Below are positions 8,689 to 16,943 of a DNA stretch of 64,000 nucleotides, piece by piece. This stretch comes from Ruminococcus sp. (GTDB lineage: Bacteria > Bacillota > Clostridia > Oscillospirales > Ruminococcaceae). The notes beneath the pieces are model-generated. The model was not told where the DNA came from. It was given only the letters and a program-made list of their open reading frames with translations, and did not search any database. The stretch lies in contig JAJPYB010000004.1 of NCBI GenBank assembly GCA_021205185.1, positions 62,001 through 126,000 of the forward strand. Reading direction: 5' to 3'. The position numbers and the translations under genes are program-made. How positions within the stretch are numbered: position 1 is the stretch's first letter; the number at the start of each line of letters is the position of its first letter.

Positions 8689-9357
8689 ATGATAAGTTTA
8701 AAGAACGTGGTTAAGGTTTACAACCCTAAAAAGGCGAACGAGTTTACAGCTTTAAAGGGTGTGGACGCACAGATTGAAGACGGAGAAATGGTAGCGATAA
8801 TTGGAAAATCAGGAGCAGGAAAGTCAACGCTTTTGCATATCCTCGCCTGCATTGACAGCTATGAGGACGGAGAGTATTACATTGACGATGAGCTTGTAAA
8901 GAAGCTAAGCGAAAAGAAATATGCAAAAATCCGAAATGAGAAAATCGGAATAGTAATGCAGGATTTTGCGCTTGTCGAGGACTTTTCAGCTATCGAGAAC
9001 GTAATGATACCGCTATCCTTTTCAAAGAAGAAAATAAGTGGAAAGAAGGATTTAGCTCTTAAAGCGCTTGATTCTGTAGGAATGAAGGAATACGCAAAGA
9101 AGTCCTGCAATAAGCTTTCAGGCGGTCAGAAGCAGAGAGTAGCGATAGCAAGGGCTATTGTAAACGATCCGACAATGATACTCGCCGACGAGCCGACAGG
9201 AGCGCTCGACACTAAAACCTCCGCTGAAATTATGGAGCTTTTCCATGAGCTTAACGAAAGAGGAAAGACGGTAATAATCGTCACACACGATCCTCTTGTC
9301 GCCGAGCAATGCGACAGAGTTATTGAAATTTCCGACGGACAAATTGTAGCCAGCTAG
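8689..9357 (+). CDS. ABC transporter ATP-binding protein (MacB/LolD/BceA type)
   Basis: 222 aa, the usual length for ATPases that serve FtsX-type permeases. Walker A GKSGAGKST (about 39-47), signature LSGGQKQR (about 141-148), Walker B MILADEPTGALD (about 160-171) and the switch His in VTHD are all present. It closes the three-cassette array and is the only ATPase in it, so it may power all three permease pairs. Such ATPases work in lipoprotein release, macrolide or peptide efflux and antimicrobial-peptide sensing; which applies here cannot be told from sequence. Confidence 0.9.
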   Translation: MISLKNVVKVYNPKKANEFTALKGVDAQIEDGEMVAIIGKSGAGKSTLLHILACIDSYEDGEYYIDDELVKKLSEKKYAKIRNEKIGIVMQDFALVEDFSAIENVMIPLSFSKKKISGKKDLALKALDSVGMKEYAKKSCNKLSGGQKQRVAIARAIVNDPTMILADEPTGALDTKTSAEIMELFHELNERGKTVIIVTHDPLVAEQCDRVIEISDGQIVAS

Positions 9358-9395
9358 AGATTCTCATAATTCCTTAACTTTTTTACACAAGAAGC

Positions 9396-9422
9396 AACCC
9401 CCTGATTTTTGTTCAGGGGGTT
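9396..9422. terminator. Terminator between convergent ATPase and rlmH genes
   Basis: Inverted repeat AACCCCCTG (9396-9404) and CAGGGGGTT (9414-9422) around a 9-base loop. It sits between two converging operons and can serve both strands, although the T-run is weak on each side. Confidence 0.75.
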
Positions 9423-9425
9423 CGC

Positions 9426-9908
9426 TTATTTATGATATTTTGAATTATTTAAAATTCCGAGCGCTCGGTAAAGCTGTTCAAGAAGCATTACCCTCGCAAG
9501 CTGATGAGGGAAGGTCATTTTCGACATTGACAGCTTAAAGTCGGAGCGGTTTTTAACCTCGTCGCAAAGTCCAAATGATGAGCCGATGATAAAGTTTACG
9601 GTTGAAATACCGCCGAGTGAAATATCGTTAAGCTTTTTGGAAAGCTCGGTCGAGGACAGCTCCTTGCCCTCAATGCACATAGAAAACGTATAGCTTCGAG
9701 GAGAGAGAAGCGATAGGATTTGCTTGCCCTCAATTCCCAGTCCGGCGGCGATTTCCTTATCGCTAGGTCTATCCGAAATTTTGTACTCGTTTACCTCGAT
9801 TATGCTTATCTTGCAAAATCCGCCAAGCCGCTTTTGATATTCGGCGCTCGCCTCACGGAGGTAATTTTCCTTTAGCTTGCCGACAGCAAAAAGGTTGATT
9901 TCAATCAT
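9426..9908 (-). CDS. rlmH: 23S rRNA (pseudouridine1915-N3)-methyltransferase
   Basis: 160 aa from the internal ATG at 9908, the normal RlmH length; an upstream in-frame start would add 24 unlike residues. It is a small SPOUT methyltransferase that methylates N3 of pseudouridine 1915 in helix 69 of 23S rRNA. Family signatures are the SAM-binding FIIGSSFGL and the C-terminal LSMSKMTFPHQLARVMLLEQLYRA. The ATG overlaps the stop of the metallo-hydrolase gene by four bases (ATGA), so the two are translationally coupled. The same neighbourhood is known in Bacillus (yycJ/walJ near rlmH). Confidence 0.95.
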   Translation of the reverse strand: MIEINLFAVGKLKENYLREASAEYQKRLGGFCKISIIEVNEYKISDRPSDKEIAAGLGIEGKQILSLLSPRSYTFSMCIEGKELSSTELSKKLNDISLGGISTVNFIIGSSFGLCDEVKNRSDFKLSMSKMTFPHQLARVMLLEQLYRALGILNNSKYHK

Positions 9909-10690
9909 ATTTCCACCTCTTGCCCCGGCTCGCCCGCAGGCGCAACAAAAAGCTGGTACTCGTCCTCTGGTATGTCGCAAAGCGTTGTTTCAACCGCTCG
10001 TCTTGCAACATAAGGTGAGTTATTCTCCTGACTTAAATGCCCTAAAATAATTCTGTCCGTGCCGTTTTGAATAAGCGTTTCAAGCTCATTAGCACAGCAT
10101 TTGTTTGAAAGGTGACCATGATTTGATTTTATCCGCTCTTTAAGAAAATACGGGTAGCGGCCATTGTTGAGCATTCTTTCGTCGTAATTTGCTTCGATAA
10201 GACAAACATCTGCTCCTAGCAAATTTCTATGTACCTCTTGTGTTACGTTGCCGAGGTCGGTACAGCTTGCAACAATTTTCCCCTCTGGATTTTTAATTCT
10301 GAAGCCGAAGCTCTCTATTGAATCGTGGGGAGTTTTAAATGGGTGAATCTCAAAATTATCGACGCAAAACTCCTTCTCGTCTGAAAATATATTGATTGCA
10401 CTGTCGGGCGATACAAGATTGTTAGATGTCAAGTATTCCGCAGTTTTTAAGCCTGTAAAAATTGGCGTGTGATATTTCTTTGTGAAATTCAAAAGACCCT
10501 TTATGTGGTCTGAATGCTCGTGAGTTATCAAAATTCCTGTTATTGCTTCAGGGGATACGTTAAGGCTTTGAAGTGCTACGCAAATTCTCTTGCAGCTAAC
10601 TCCTGCATCTATTAAAATTCCGCCTTTTGATCCGCCGAGAAATGTTGAGTTTCCTGAGCTTGAAGAATATAGCGGACATATTCTTGACAT
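9905..10690 (-). CDS. YycJ/WalJ-type metallo-beta-lactamase fold hydrolase
   Basis: 261 aa starting at the ATG at 10690, which has AGGTGG five to six bases upstream; the longer frame from a GTG three codons earlier overlaps that Shine-Dalgarno. Metal-binding motif HEHSDH at residues 57-62, further His and Asp ligands (PHDS, CTDLG, GHLS). In Bacillus the homologue lies in the walRK operon and has been linked to coordinating cell division with replication; it resembles 5'-exonuclease-like hydrolases of the fold. Here it lies downstream of murA and upstream of rlmH. Confidence 0.85.
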   Translation of the reverse strand: MSRICPLYSSSSGNSTFLGGSKGGILIDAGVSCKRICVALQSLNVSPEAITGILITHEHSDHIKGLLNFTKKYHTPIFTGLKTAEYLTSNNLVSPDSAINIFSDEKEFCVDNFEIHPFKTPHDSIESFGFRIKNPEGKIVASCTDLGNVTQEVHRNLLGADVCLIEANYDERMLNNGRYPYFLKERIKSNHGHLSNKCCANELETLIQNGTDRIILGHLSQENNSPYVARRAVETTLCDIPEDEYQLFVAPAGEPGQEVEI

Positions 10691-10702
10691 AAATACCACC
10701 TG

Positions 10703-10766
10703 CTTTAAAAAATAAAAGGCGGTAACCGTGACGAGCTGAATTCGCTCGCTTAAGCTAAGCCGCCTT
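10703..10766 (-). terminator. Terminator after murA
   Basis: On the minus strand AAGGCGG (10766-10760) pairs with CCGCCTT (10722-10716), with an inner hairpin CGAGC/GCTCG, and is followed by TTATTTTTT. It overlaps the Shine-Dalgarno area of the downstream hydrolase gene, so some read-through or separate initiation is needed for that gene. Confidence 0.7.
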
Positions 10767-10784
10767 GAATGTTCAAAATTAAAT

Positions 10785-12080
10785 CTATCCCGTTATAGCT
10801 TGTACATTTGAATCGGGATAATATCTTCTTACCATATCGCCGCCTAAAGCCCTGACCTTAGCGTCTATATTTTCGTAACCTCTTTCGATATGGTGAATAT
10901 CGTCTATTATAGTTTCTCCGTCAGCGGCAAGTCCTGCAATTACCATTGCTGCTCCCGCTCTTAAGTCGGTAGCCTTGACAGGTGCTCCTGCAAGATGACC
11001 TACTCCTTGAATAATGGCAACCTTACCGTCAACTAAAATATCTGCGCCCATTCTTCTGAGCTCTGCGACGTATCTGAATCTGTTTTCAAATATGTCGTCT
11101 GTTACAATGCTCGTTCCCTCAGCGAGAGTCAAAAGAGTTGAAAGCTGAGGCTGCATATCCGTCGGAAATCCCGGATGCGGCATTGTTCTTACGCTGGTCT
11201 TTACAAATTTTGTGTTAGGTTCAACGTAAACCCGAACGCTTTCGTCAAATTCTTCAACCTTAGCGCCGATTTTACGAAGCTTTGCGGAAATCGACTCTAA
11301 GTGCTTCGGAATGACGTTTTTAATCATTACGTCGCCTCTTGTAGCCGCCGCCATAACCATATAGGTTCCGGCTTCTATCTGATCAGGAATAATAGCATAA
11401 GTTATTCCCTTTAAGTAATCTACTCCACGAACCTTAATAACGTCGGTACCTGCTCCTCTTATGTCTGCTCCCATTGAGTTTAAGAAGTTAGCAAGGTCTA
11501 CAATGTGCGGCTCCTTGGCGGCGTTTTCAATAACAGTAAGTCCCTTAGCTTTTACCGCTGCAAAAATAGCGTTTATTGTTGCGCCAACTGTTATGAAGTC
11601 AAAATAGATGTTTCCGCCGTAAAGATTATCACACTTAACGTGTACGGTTCCTGCGTGCATATCGTCCTCTGCGCCTAAGCATCGAAATGCCTTCAGGTGC
11701 TGATCTATCGGTCGGTCGCCTAAATCACAGCCGCCCGGCATCGGAACATAAGCCTCGTGAAATCTACCTAATAAGGTTCCAAGAAAATAGCTTGAAGCAC
11801 GCATACTTCTTGCAAGCTCGTATGGAACGGTTGGGTGTTTGATAGCCGTTGTGTCAAAGGAAATCACATTCTTTGATAAAACGTTAATCTTCGCTCCCAT
11901 TTCACGAAGAATTTTCAAGCATATTGAGATATCGCTTATCTCGGGTACGTTTTCTAAAACGCAAGGTTCGTCGCAGAGTATAGTTGCGGCAACTATCGCA
12001 ACCGCCGCATTTTTAGCACCGCTTATGACAATCTCGCCGTTTAAGGGGTTGCCCCCTCTAATAACATACTTATCCATCAT
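10785..12080 (-). CDS. murA: UDP-N-acetylglucosamine 1-carboxyvinyltransferase
   Basis: 431 aa, full family length. MurA transfers enolpyruvate from PEP to UDP-GlcNAc, the first committed step of peptidoglycan synthesis. It has the conserved Lys-Asn near the N-terminus (SGAKNAAV) and the active-site Cys in MPGGCDLGDRPIDQH (about residue 118), the residue alkylated by fosfomycin. Two ATG codons stand in tandem; with AAGGGG upstream, the second (12077) has the better spacing. It has its own promoter at 12191-12219. Confidence 0.95.
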   Translation of the reverse strand: MMDKYVIRGGNPLNGEIVISGAKNAAVAIVAATILCDEPCVLENVPEISDISICLKILREMGAKINVLSKNVISFDTTAIKHPTVPYELARSMRASSYFLGTLLGRFHEAYVPMPGGCDLGDRPIDQHLKAFRCLGAEDDMHAGTVHVKCDNLYGGNIYFDFITVGATINAIFAAVKAKGLTVIENAAKEPHIVDLANFLNSMGADIRGAGTDVIKVRGVDYLKGITYAIIPDQIEAGTYMVMAAATRGDVMIKNVIPKHLESISAKLRKIGAKVEEFDESVRVYVEPNTKFVKTSVRTMPHPGFPTDMQPQLSTLLTLAEGTSIVTDDIFENRFRYVAELRRMGADILVDGKVAIIQGVGHLAGAPVKATDLRAGAAMVIAGLAADGETIIDDIHHIERGYENIDAKVRALGGDMVRRYYPDSNVQAITG

Positions 12081-12190
12081 TAAGCCCCTTATGAATCATT
12101 TTGTTGTCTGTATCTCTTATTTTATCTATTTTTACACTGGATTGATATTTCAAATAAATAAACGCAAAGCTTAAAGCTTTACTGTTTGTA

Positions 12191-12219
12191 ATTATACCCC
12201 GTTTGCTAAATTAAATCAA
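12191..12219 (-). promoter_or_regulatory. Sigma-A promoter for murA
   Basis: On the minus strand TTGATT (12219-12214), 17-base spacer, TATAAT (12196-12191). It reads toward murA, whose start lies about 110 bases downstream. Confidence 0.75.
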
Positions 12220-12497
12220 ATGATTTTGGAAAATTTCTACTATTTATATAGAAATGTTTGAAACAAGTCCGAAAATTTCTACAATTACAATACTGTGTCA
12301 ATTAAAAAAATGCGGGGAAATACAAGTCGCACACATCTCTATCTTGTGCGTCTTAAACTTGTACACACTAAATTTTATCACATCTCGTCGGAAAAATCAA
12401 GACCTTTTGCCAAATATGCCGATAAAAATGCTAATTTATTTGCCAGAGCAGTAATTTTGCTTGCAAAAACGCCCGACAAACAGCCAAAACTTCGTCC
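12220..12497. other. Intergenic stretch between divergent promoters
   Basis: Between murA (minus) and the NusG-domain gene (plus) lies a gene-free stretch of nearly 480 bases with promoters at each side. The two short overlapping ORFs here (12254-12454, 12295-12501) have no Shine-Dalgarno and no recognisable protein. The one structure seen is an inverted repeat, AAGTCGCACA (12324-12333) with TGTGCGTCTT (12345-12354), one mismatch and an 11-base loop, with no adjacent T-run. Confidence 0.6.
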
Positions 12498-12526
12498 TTG
12501 ACTTAACAGATTCTAAGTGTTAATAT
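12498..12526 (+). promoter_or_regulatory. Sigma-A promoter for NusG-domain/Gx transporter operon
   Basis: TTGACT, 17-base spacer, TAATAT, about 30 bases before the chosen start of the gene at 12558. Confidence 0.75.
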
Positions 12527-12557
12527 AGATTTAGAAAATTTTCAGGCGGTGAAGCTT

Positions 12558-12914
12558 ATGCTCAAAACTCAAAAATTTTGGATAGCTATATTTATAGTGC
12601 TTTTGGCCGCTTGCGTTTTGTGCGTATTTTTGTTTAATCGAAGCGGCGGCGAGGTGGTAGAAATCTACCACAAGGACGAGCTTATCTGCGAAATGGACCT
12701 GAATGTAAATCAGACTAAGACGTTTAAGCTTGACGAGGGAGTAAACGTAGTTGAAGTAAAGGACGGAAGCGTTTATGTCAAGAGCGCCGATTGTAAAAAT
12801 CAGATTTGCGTAAACAGCTCGCCTGTCAGCTCTGTCGGCTCGGTTATAGTTTGCGCTCCGCACAGCTTTACCGTAAAAATCGCTTCGCAAGTCTCGGAGG
12901 ACGCTTATGTATAA
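12558..12914 (+). CDS. NusG domain II-containing membrane-anchored protein
   Basis: 118 aa from the ATG at 12558 (AGGCGG eight bases upstream); a GTG three codons earlier is less likely. One N-terminal membrane segment (about 8-27), then a short domain of about 85 residues with the pattern ...KDGSVYVKSADCKNQICV...CAPHSF..., typical of the stand-alone 'NusG domain II' family found next to Gx transporters in Clostridia. Three Cys residues lie in the outer domain. Exact function is unknown; the family is often found with Rnf or flavin-transfer genes. Its stop overlaps the next gene by eight bases. Confidence 0.8.
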   Translation: MLKTQKFWIAIFIVLLAACVLCVFLFNRSGGEVVEIYHKDELICEMDLNVNQTKTFKLDEGVNVVEVKDGSVYVKSADCKNQICVNSSPVSSVGSVIVCAPHSFTVKIASQVSEDAYV

Positions 12915-13431
12915 GGGTATAAAGGCAAATTATAAAAGGCTGTGCCTTGCGGCTTTATTTCTGGCACTTTCAATAGCTATTTTTGTGCTTGAGAGCTTTA
13001 TTCCTCCTATCGGTATTCCGGGAGCAAAGCTCGGACTTTCAAATATTGTTACCCTGTTGGCGCTTATTTATTTAGGCGTCAGGCTGAGCGCTTGTATTTT
13101 ATTTTTGAGAATTATAATTACCGCCCTTTTTTGCGGAACAGTTATAAGCTTTGTGTTCTCGCTGCTGGGCGGCGTTTTTGCATTTATTATAATGAGCGTT
13201 ATGCTAAAGCTTTTGCCAAGCAAGCTTATCTGGGCGACGTCTGTTATGGGCGCTGTATTTCACAATATCGGTCAGCTTTTAGCTGCGACTATAATGATAA
13301 ACAATATAAGCGTCTGGTACTATCTGCCAATTTTAACTATTGCGGCAATAGCAACTGGTGTGTTCACAGGAATTGCGGCTCAGGTGACCGACAATCGGTT
13401 AGGAAAAATAGTAAGAGAGAAGTTTTGCTGA
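12907..13431 (+). CDS. Gx transporter family protein (HepS component-I-like)
   Basis: 174 aa, almost wholly hydrophobic with five or six membrane segments and several Gly-rich turns (GIPGAKLGLSNIVTLLAL). This matches the Gx transporter family, sometimes annotated as heptaprenyl diphosphate synthase component I, which resembles ECF substrate-binding proteins. It overlaps the preceding gene and is clearly in the same operon. The substrate is not known; involvement with quinone or flavin-related cofactors is inferred for the family only. Confidence 0.75.
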   Translation: MYKGIKANYKRLCLAALFLALSIAIFVLESFIPPIGIPGAKLGLSNIVTLLALIYLGVRLSACILFLRIIITALFCGTVISFVFSLLGGVFAFIIMSVMLKLLPSKLIWATSVMGAVFHNIGQLLAATIMINNISVWYYLPILTIAAIATGVFTGIAAQVTDNRLGKIVREKFC

Positions 13432-13457
13432 ACAGCTTCGTATTCGGGCGCTTTTGC

Positions 13458-13486
13458 TTGATTTTTTTATGCTGTTGTGTTAAAAT
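13458..13486 (+). promoter_or_regulatory. Sigma-A promoter for ruvC
   Basis: TTGATT, 17-base spacer, TAAAAT, ending 39 bases before the TTG start of ruvC. No LexA-type palindrome was seen beside it. Confidence 0.65.
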
Positions 13487-13525
13487 GTGAGTATGTATAT
13501 TTTAAATTGGCGAGAGGGTGATTTT

Positions 13526-14026
13526 TTGCGGATAATCGGTATAGATCCGGGCTATGCGATAGTGGGCTTTGGAATATTGGATTATGACTGCAATGAGTTT
13601 ACTGTCATCGATTTTGGAGCAATTACTACTCCTGCCGGCGCGCCGTTTGAATTAAGGCTAAAGTCAATTTACGACGATATGTGTGAAATTCTCGATACAT
13701 ATAAGCCTGAGGAAATGGGAATTGAAAAGCTGTTTTTTAATACCAACCAAAAGACGGGAATCGACGTAGCGCAGGCGAGGGGAGTTACTCTCTTGCCGGC
13801 AGTTCAGAGGGGAATTAAAATCAGCGAATATACTCCATTACAGGTGAAACAGGCGGTAGTAGGCTACGGAAGAGCTGAGAAAAAGCAGGTTCAGGAGCTT
13901 ACACGCTCTATTTTAAAGCTCAGCAAGGTTCCAAAGCCTGACGATACGGCGGACGCTCTGGCGCTGGCAATAACTCACGGACATTCGTCTTTTAATACAC
14001 TTAAAAATCTGGAGAAGTACATATGA
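13526..14026 (+). CDS. ruvC: Crossover junction endodeoxyribonuclease RuvC
   Basis: 166 aa from a TTG start at 13526, preceded by GAGAGGGTG at good spacing; an ATG 13 codons upstream (13487) has no Shine-Dalgarno and adds residues unlike the family. RuvC cuts Holliday junctions symmetrically. The four acidic active-site residues are seen: D6 (IGIDPG), E67 (GIEKLFF), D140 and D143 (PDDTADALA). It overlaps ruvA by four bases (ATGA). ruvB is not adjacent but lies 5 kb downstream. Confidence 0.95.
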   Translation: MRIIGIDPGYAIVGFGILDYDCNEFTVIDFGAITTPAGAPFELRLKSIYDDMCEILDTYKPEEMGIEKLFFNTNQKTGIDVAQARGVTLLPAVQRGIKISEYTPLQVKQAVVGYGRAEKKQVQELTRSILKLSKVPKPDDTADALALAITHGHSSFNTLKNLEKYI

Positions 14027-14619
14027 TATACAGCGTAACAGGAAATATTATTCACAGAGGAAGCGATATGGTGGTTGTCGAGTGCGGCGGAATTGGATTC
14101 TATGTAAATACCACGCTTACAACTCTTTCAGCTCTTAGCTCTAAAACAAGCGCTACTTTGTATACGCATCTAGCGGTACGGGAGGACGATTTATCGCTTT
14201 ACGGCTTTGCAACCTATGACGAGCTTAACGCTTTTGAGCTTTTGACCTCAGTTTCAGGAGTAGGGCCAAAGGCAGGACTTGCAATTTTGTCCGTCCTAAC
14301 GCCTCAGAGCTTTGCTTTAGCGGTAGCAACAGGAGATTCAAAAGCGTTTACAAAGGCAAAGGGAGTAGGCCCGAAGGTGGCTCAGCGAATTACGCTTGAG
14401 CTAAAGGATAAGGTTTCAAAGGAAACGGAGCTTTTAGGCGAAAACGCCGACGTTAGCTTTGATACAGACGGCTTCCCGAATGCGGAGCAGGCGTTACTTG
14501 CGCTGGTAACTCTTGGCTATACGCAAAGCGAAGCTGCTACTGCCGTCGCAAAGCTTGATAAGGATTTGTCGGTTGAGGAGCTTATAAAGGGCGGATTAAA
14601 GGTTCTGTCGGGAAATTGA
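14023..14619 (+). CDS. ruvA: Holliday junction DNA helicase subunit RuvA
   Basis: 198 aa, normal length. N-terminal OB-fold (about 1-62), middle helix-hairpin-helix region (FELLTSVSGVGPKAGLAIL and KGVGPKVAQRITLELKDK), flexible acidic linker and a C-terminal domain (about 150-198) that contacts RuvB. RuvA binds the four-way junction and loads RuvB for branch migration. Start overlaps the ruvC stop (ATGA). Confidence 0.95.
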   Translation: MIYSVTGNIIHRGSDMVVVECGGIGFYVNTTLTTLSALSSKTSATLYTHLAVREDDLSLYGFATYDELNAFELLTSVSGVGPKAGLAILSVLTPQSFALAVATGDSKAFTKAKGVGPKVAQRITLELKDKVSKETELLGENADVSFDTDGFPNAEQALLALVTLGYTQSEAATAVAKLDKDLSVEELIKGGLKVLSGN

Positions 14620-14697
14620 CAGAAGCTAAAGATAGGTAGAATATTGCCTTTTGGCAGTACAATAAAAAATATAAACAGGGAAAGGGACAGACGCAAA

Positions 14698-16053
14698 ATG
14701 GGAAGATTATTTGGAACAGACGGAGCCAGAGGAGTTGCAATTACCGAGCTTACCTGCGAGCTTGCAATGAAAATAGGCAGAGCGGCAGCGGTTGTGCTCA
14801 CTCGCCATTCAAAGAGAGATAAGGCGAAGATTATAATTGGCAAGGATACCAGAATTTCAAGCGACGTTCTGGAGTCGGCATTAGTAGCTGGGATTTGCTC
14901 GGTTGGAGCTGACGCCGTATTGCTGGGCGTTATACCAACTCCGGCGGTAGCGGTTCTTGTTGAAAAGTACGATGCAGACGCAGGATTTATGATTTCAGCT
15001 TCACACAACTCGGTTGAGTTTAACGGAATCAAGCTGTTTTCAAGCGAAGGCTTTAAGCTTCCTGACAGCGTTGAAAACGAAATCGAAAAGCTTATTCTTG
15101 ACACACCCGATGAGATAACTTTAAAGGAAGGCATAGCTATCGGCAGAATAATTCACGAGAAAAACGCCGTCTGGGATTATTTAAGACATATTATGAAGTC
15201 GGTTGACTGCGACTTCAGAGGAATAAAGGTAGCTGTCGACTGCGCAAACGGAGCTGCCAGCGACTGCGCTACAAAGCTGTTTCAGGGGCTCGGAGCCTCC
15301 TGCTATTTTATAAATAACGACCCTGACGGAACTAATATAAATCGTGACTGCGGTTCAACTCATCTGGAGCAGCTAAGAAAATACGTAGTTGACAACAGGT
15401 GCCATGTTGGCCTTGCCTTTGACGGCGACGCTGACAGATGTCTTGCTGTCGACGAAAAGGGAGAGGTAGTTGACGGCGATAAGCTATTGGCAATTTTCTC
15501 AAAGTATATGAAGGCTTGCGGTACGCTGAATTCCAATACCTGCGTTGTAACGGTTATGACGAATTTAGGCTTTATGAAGTACGCCAAGAAGGAAAATGTA
15601 GTTGTCGCAAGAACAGGCGTTGGCGACAGATACGTTTTAGAGGAAATGCAAAGGGGCGGCTACAATTTAGGCGGCGAGCAGTCAGGTCATATAATTATGC
15701 TTGATTACGCTAATACAGGCGACGGCGAAATGACCGGAGTCAAGCTGCTTGAAATTATGGTTAAGACAAAGAAAAAGCTCTCTGAGCTAGCATCTGTTAT
15801 GGAAACATATCCGCAGGTGCTGGAAAACGTAACGATAAAGAGCGAGTACAAGGGCAACTGGCAGACAGACAAGGGAGTTGCCGAATTTATAGAAATGTAT
15901 AAGGAGAAGCTTGGAGACGACGGAAGAATTTTAGTAAGAGAGTCGGGCACCGAGCCGCTTGTCAGAGTAATGCTTGAAGGAAAGCATTTAGGTAAAATTA
16001 CCGAATACGCAAAAACTATCGCTGAGGCAATAAGCAAGAGCTTCGGCGTATAG
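14698..16053 (+). CDS. glmM: Phosphoglucosamine mutase
   Basis: 451 aa from the ATG at 14698 (GGGAAAGGGACAG upstream); a longer frame from 14644 adds 18 unrelated residues. GlmM converts glucosamine-6-P to glucosamine-1-P on the way to UDP-GlcNAc, the substrate of MurA encoded nearby. Active-site phosphoserine S102 in ISASHNS, metal-binding loop FDGDADR (about 240) and phosphate-binding RESGTEPLVR near the C-terminus are all intact. Confidence 0.95.
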   Translation: MGRLFGTDGARGVAITELTCELAMKIGRAAAVVLTRHSKRDKAKIIIGKDTRISSDVLESALVAGICSVGADAVLLGVIPTPAVAVLVEKYDADAGFMISASHNSVEFNGIKLFSSEGFKLPDSVENEIEKLILDTPDEITLKEGIAIGRIIHEKNAVWDYLRHIMKSVDCDFRGIKVAVDCANGAASDCATKLFQGLGASCYFINNDPDGTNINRDCGSTHLEQLRKYVVDNRCHVGLAFDGDADRCLAVDEKGEVVDGDKLLAIFSKYMKACGTLNSNTCVVTVMTNLGFMKYAKKENVVVARTGVGDRYVLEEMQRGGYNLGGEQSGHIIMLDYANTGDGEMTGVKLLEIMVKTKKKLSELASVMETYPQVLENVTIKSEYKGNWQTDKGVAEFIEMYKEKLGDDGRILVRESGTEPLVRVMLEGKHLGKITEYAKTIAEAISKSFGV

Positions 16054-16064
16054 AAAGGAATAAA

Positions 16065-16937
16065 ATGAGGGTAGCGAAAAACTGGAAGGACTATAAAATT
16101 ATAGATACCTCCTGCGGCGAAAAGCTTGAAAGCTGGGGCGACATAACGCTTGTTCGTCCCGACCCACAGGTTATCTGGAAGTCTGAGCATAAAACCTCTC
16201 TCTGGAAAAAGGCTGACGGAGTTTATCACCGCTCTAACAAGGGCGGAGGCGAGTGGGAATTTCAAAAAAAGCTTCCTGAAAGCTGGAAGATAAGCTATGG
16301 GGGTTTGCGCTTTATTATTCGCCCGACAGGCTTTAAGCATACAGGACTTTTCCCTGAGCAGGCGGTAAACTGGGACTTTGCGGCCGAGAAAATAAAAGCT
16401 GCAAAAGCATCAAGCCGAGAGGTTAAGGTGTTAAACCTTTTTGCCTATATGGGCGGCGCTACGCTTGCTTGCGCTAATGCCGGAGCGAGCGTTACTCACG
16501 TTGACGCTTCCAGGGGAATGGTGCAGTGGGCAAGAGATAACGCTGCTGCAAGCGGACTGACCGATAAGCCTATACGCTGGCTTGTCGATGACTGTGAAAA
16601 GTTTGTAAGCCGAGAGATCAGGCGAAACAACAAATATGACATTATTATAATGGACCCGCCAAGCTACGGCAGAGGTCCCGGCGGCGAGGTCTGGAAGCTT
16701 GAGAATTGCGTATACGACCTCGTAAAGCTTTGCTCAAATGTTTTAAGCGACGCGCCAATTTTCTTTTTGCTAAACAGCTATACGACAGGGCTTTCACCGT
16801 CGGTTATGGCGTATATTTTAAGCGACCTACTTACTCCGAAGTTCGGCGGCAATGTAACGGCTGATGAAATCGGTCTGCCTGTTGAGCTTTCAAAAGCAGC
16901 CTTGCCTTGCGGCTCAACGGCAATCTGGACAAAATGA
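16065..16937 (+). CDS. Class I SAM-dependent methyltransferase (RlmI/RlmK-like)
   Basis: 290 aa. Motif I region NLFAYMGGATLACA (about 125-138), acidic D in VTHVDAS, and the catalytic motif DPPSYGRG (about 198-205) typical of the COG1092 group of 23S rRNA cytosine or guanine methyltransferases. It lacks the N-terminal PUA domain of RlmI, so the target is uncertain; rRNA is the best guess. It starts 11 bases after glmM. Confidence 0.8.
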   Translation: MRVAKNWKDYKIIDTSCGEKLESWGDITLVRPDPQVIWKSEHKTSLWKKADGVYHRSNKGGGEWEFQKKLPESWKISYGGLRFIIRPTGFKHTGLFPEQAVNWDFAAEKIKAAKASSREVKVLNLFAYMGGATLACANAGASVTHVDASRGMVQWARDNAAASGLTDKPIRWLVDDCEKFVSREIRRNNKYDIIIMDPPSYGRGPGGEVWKLENCVYDLVKLCSNVLSDAPIFFLLNSYTTGLSPSVMAYILSDLLTPKFGGNVTADEIGLPVELSKAALPCGSTAIWTK

Positions 16938-16943
16938 TCGGGG

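Noticed and set aside
12254-12501. Two short overlapping plus-strand ORFs in the murA upstream region
   Set aside because: No ribosome-binding site, no domain, unlikely amino-acid composition.
14517-15134. 205-codon minus-strand ORF across ruvA/glmM
   Set aside because: Ser-rich shadow of two solid genes; no start signals.
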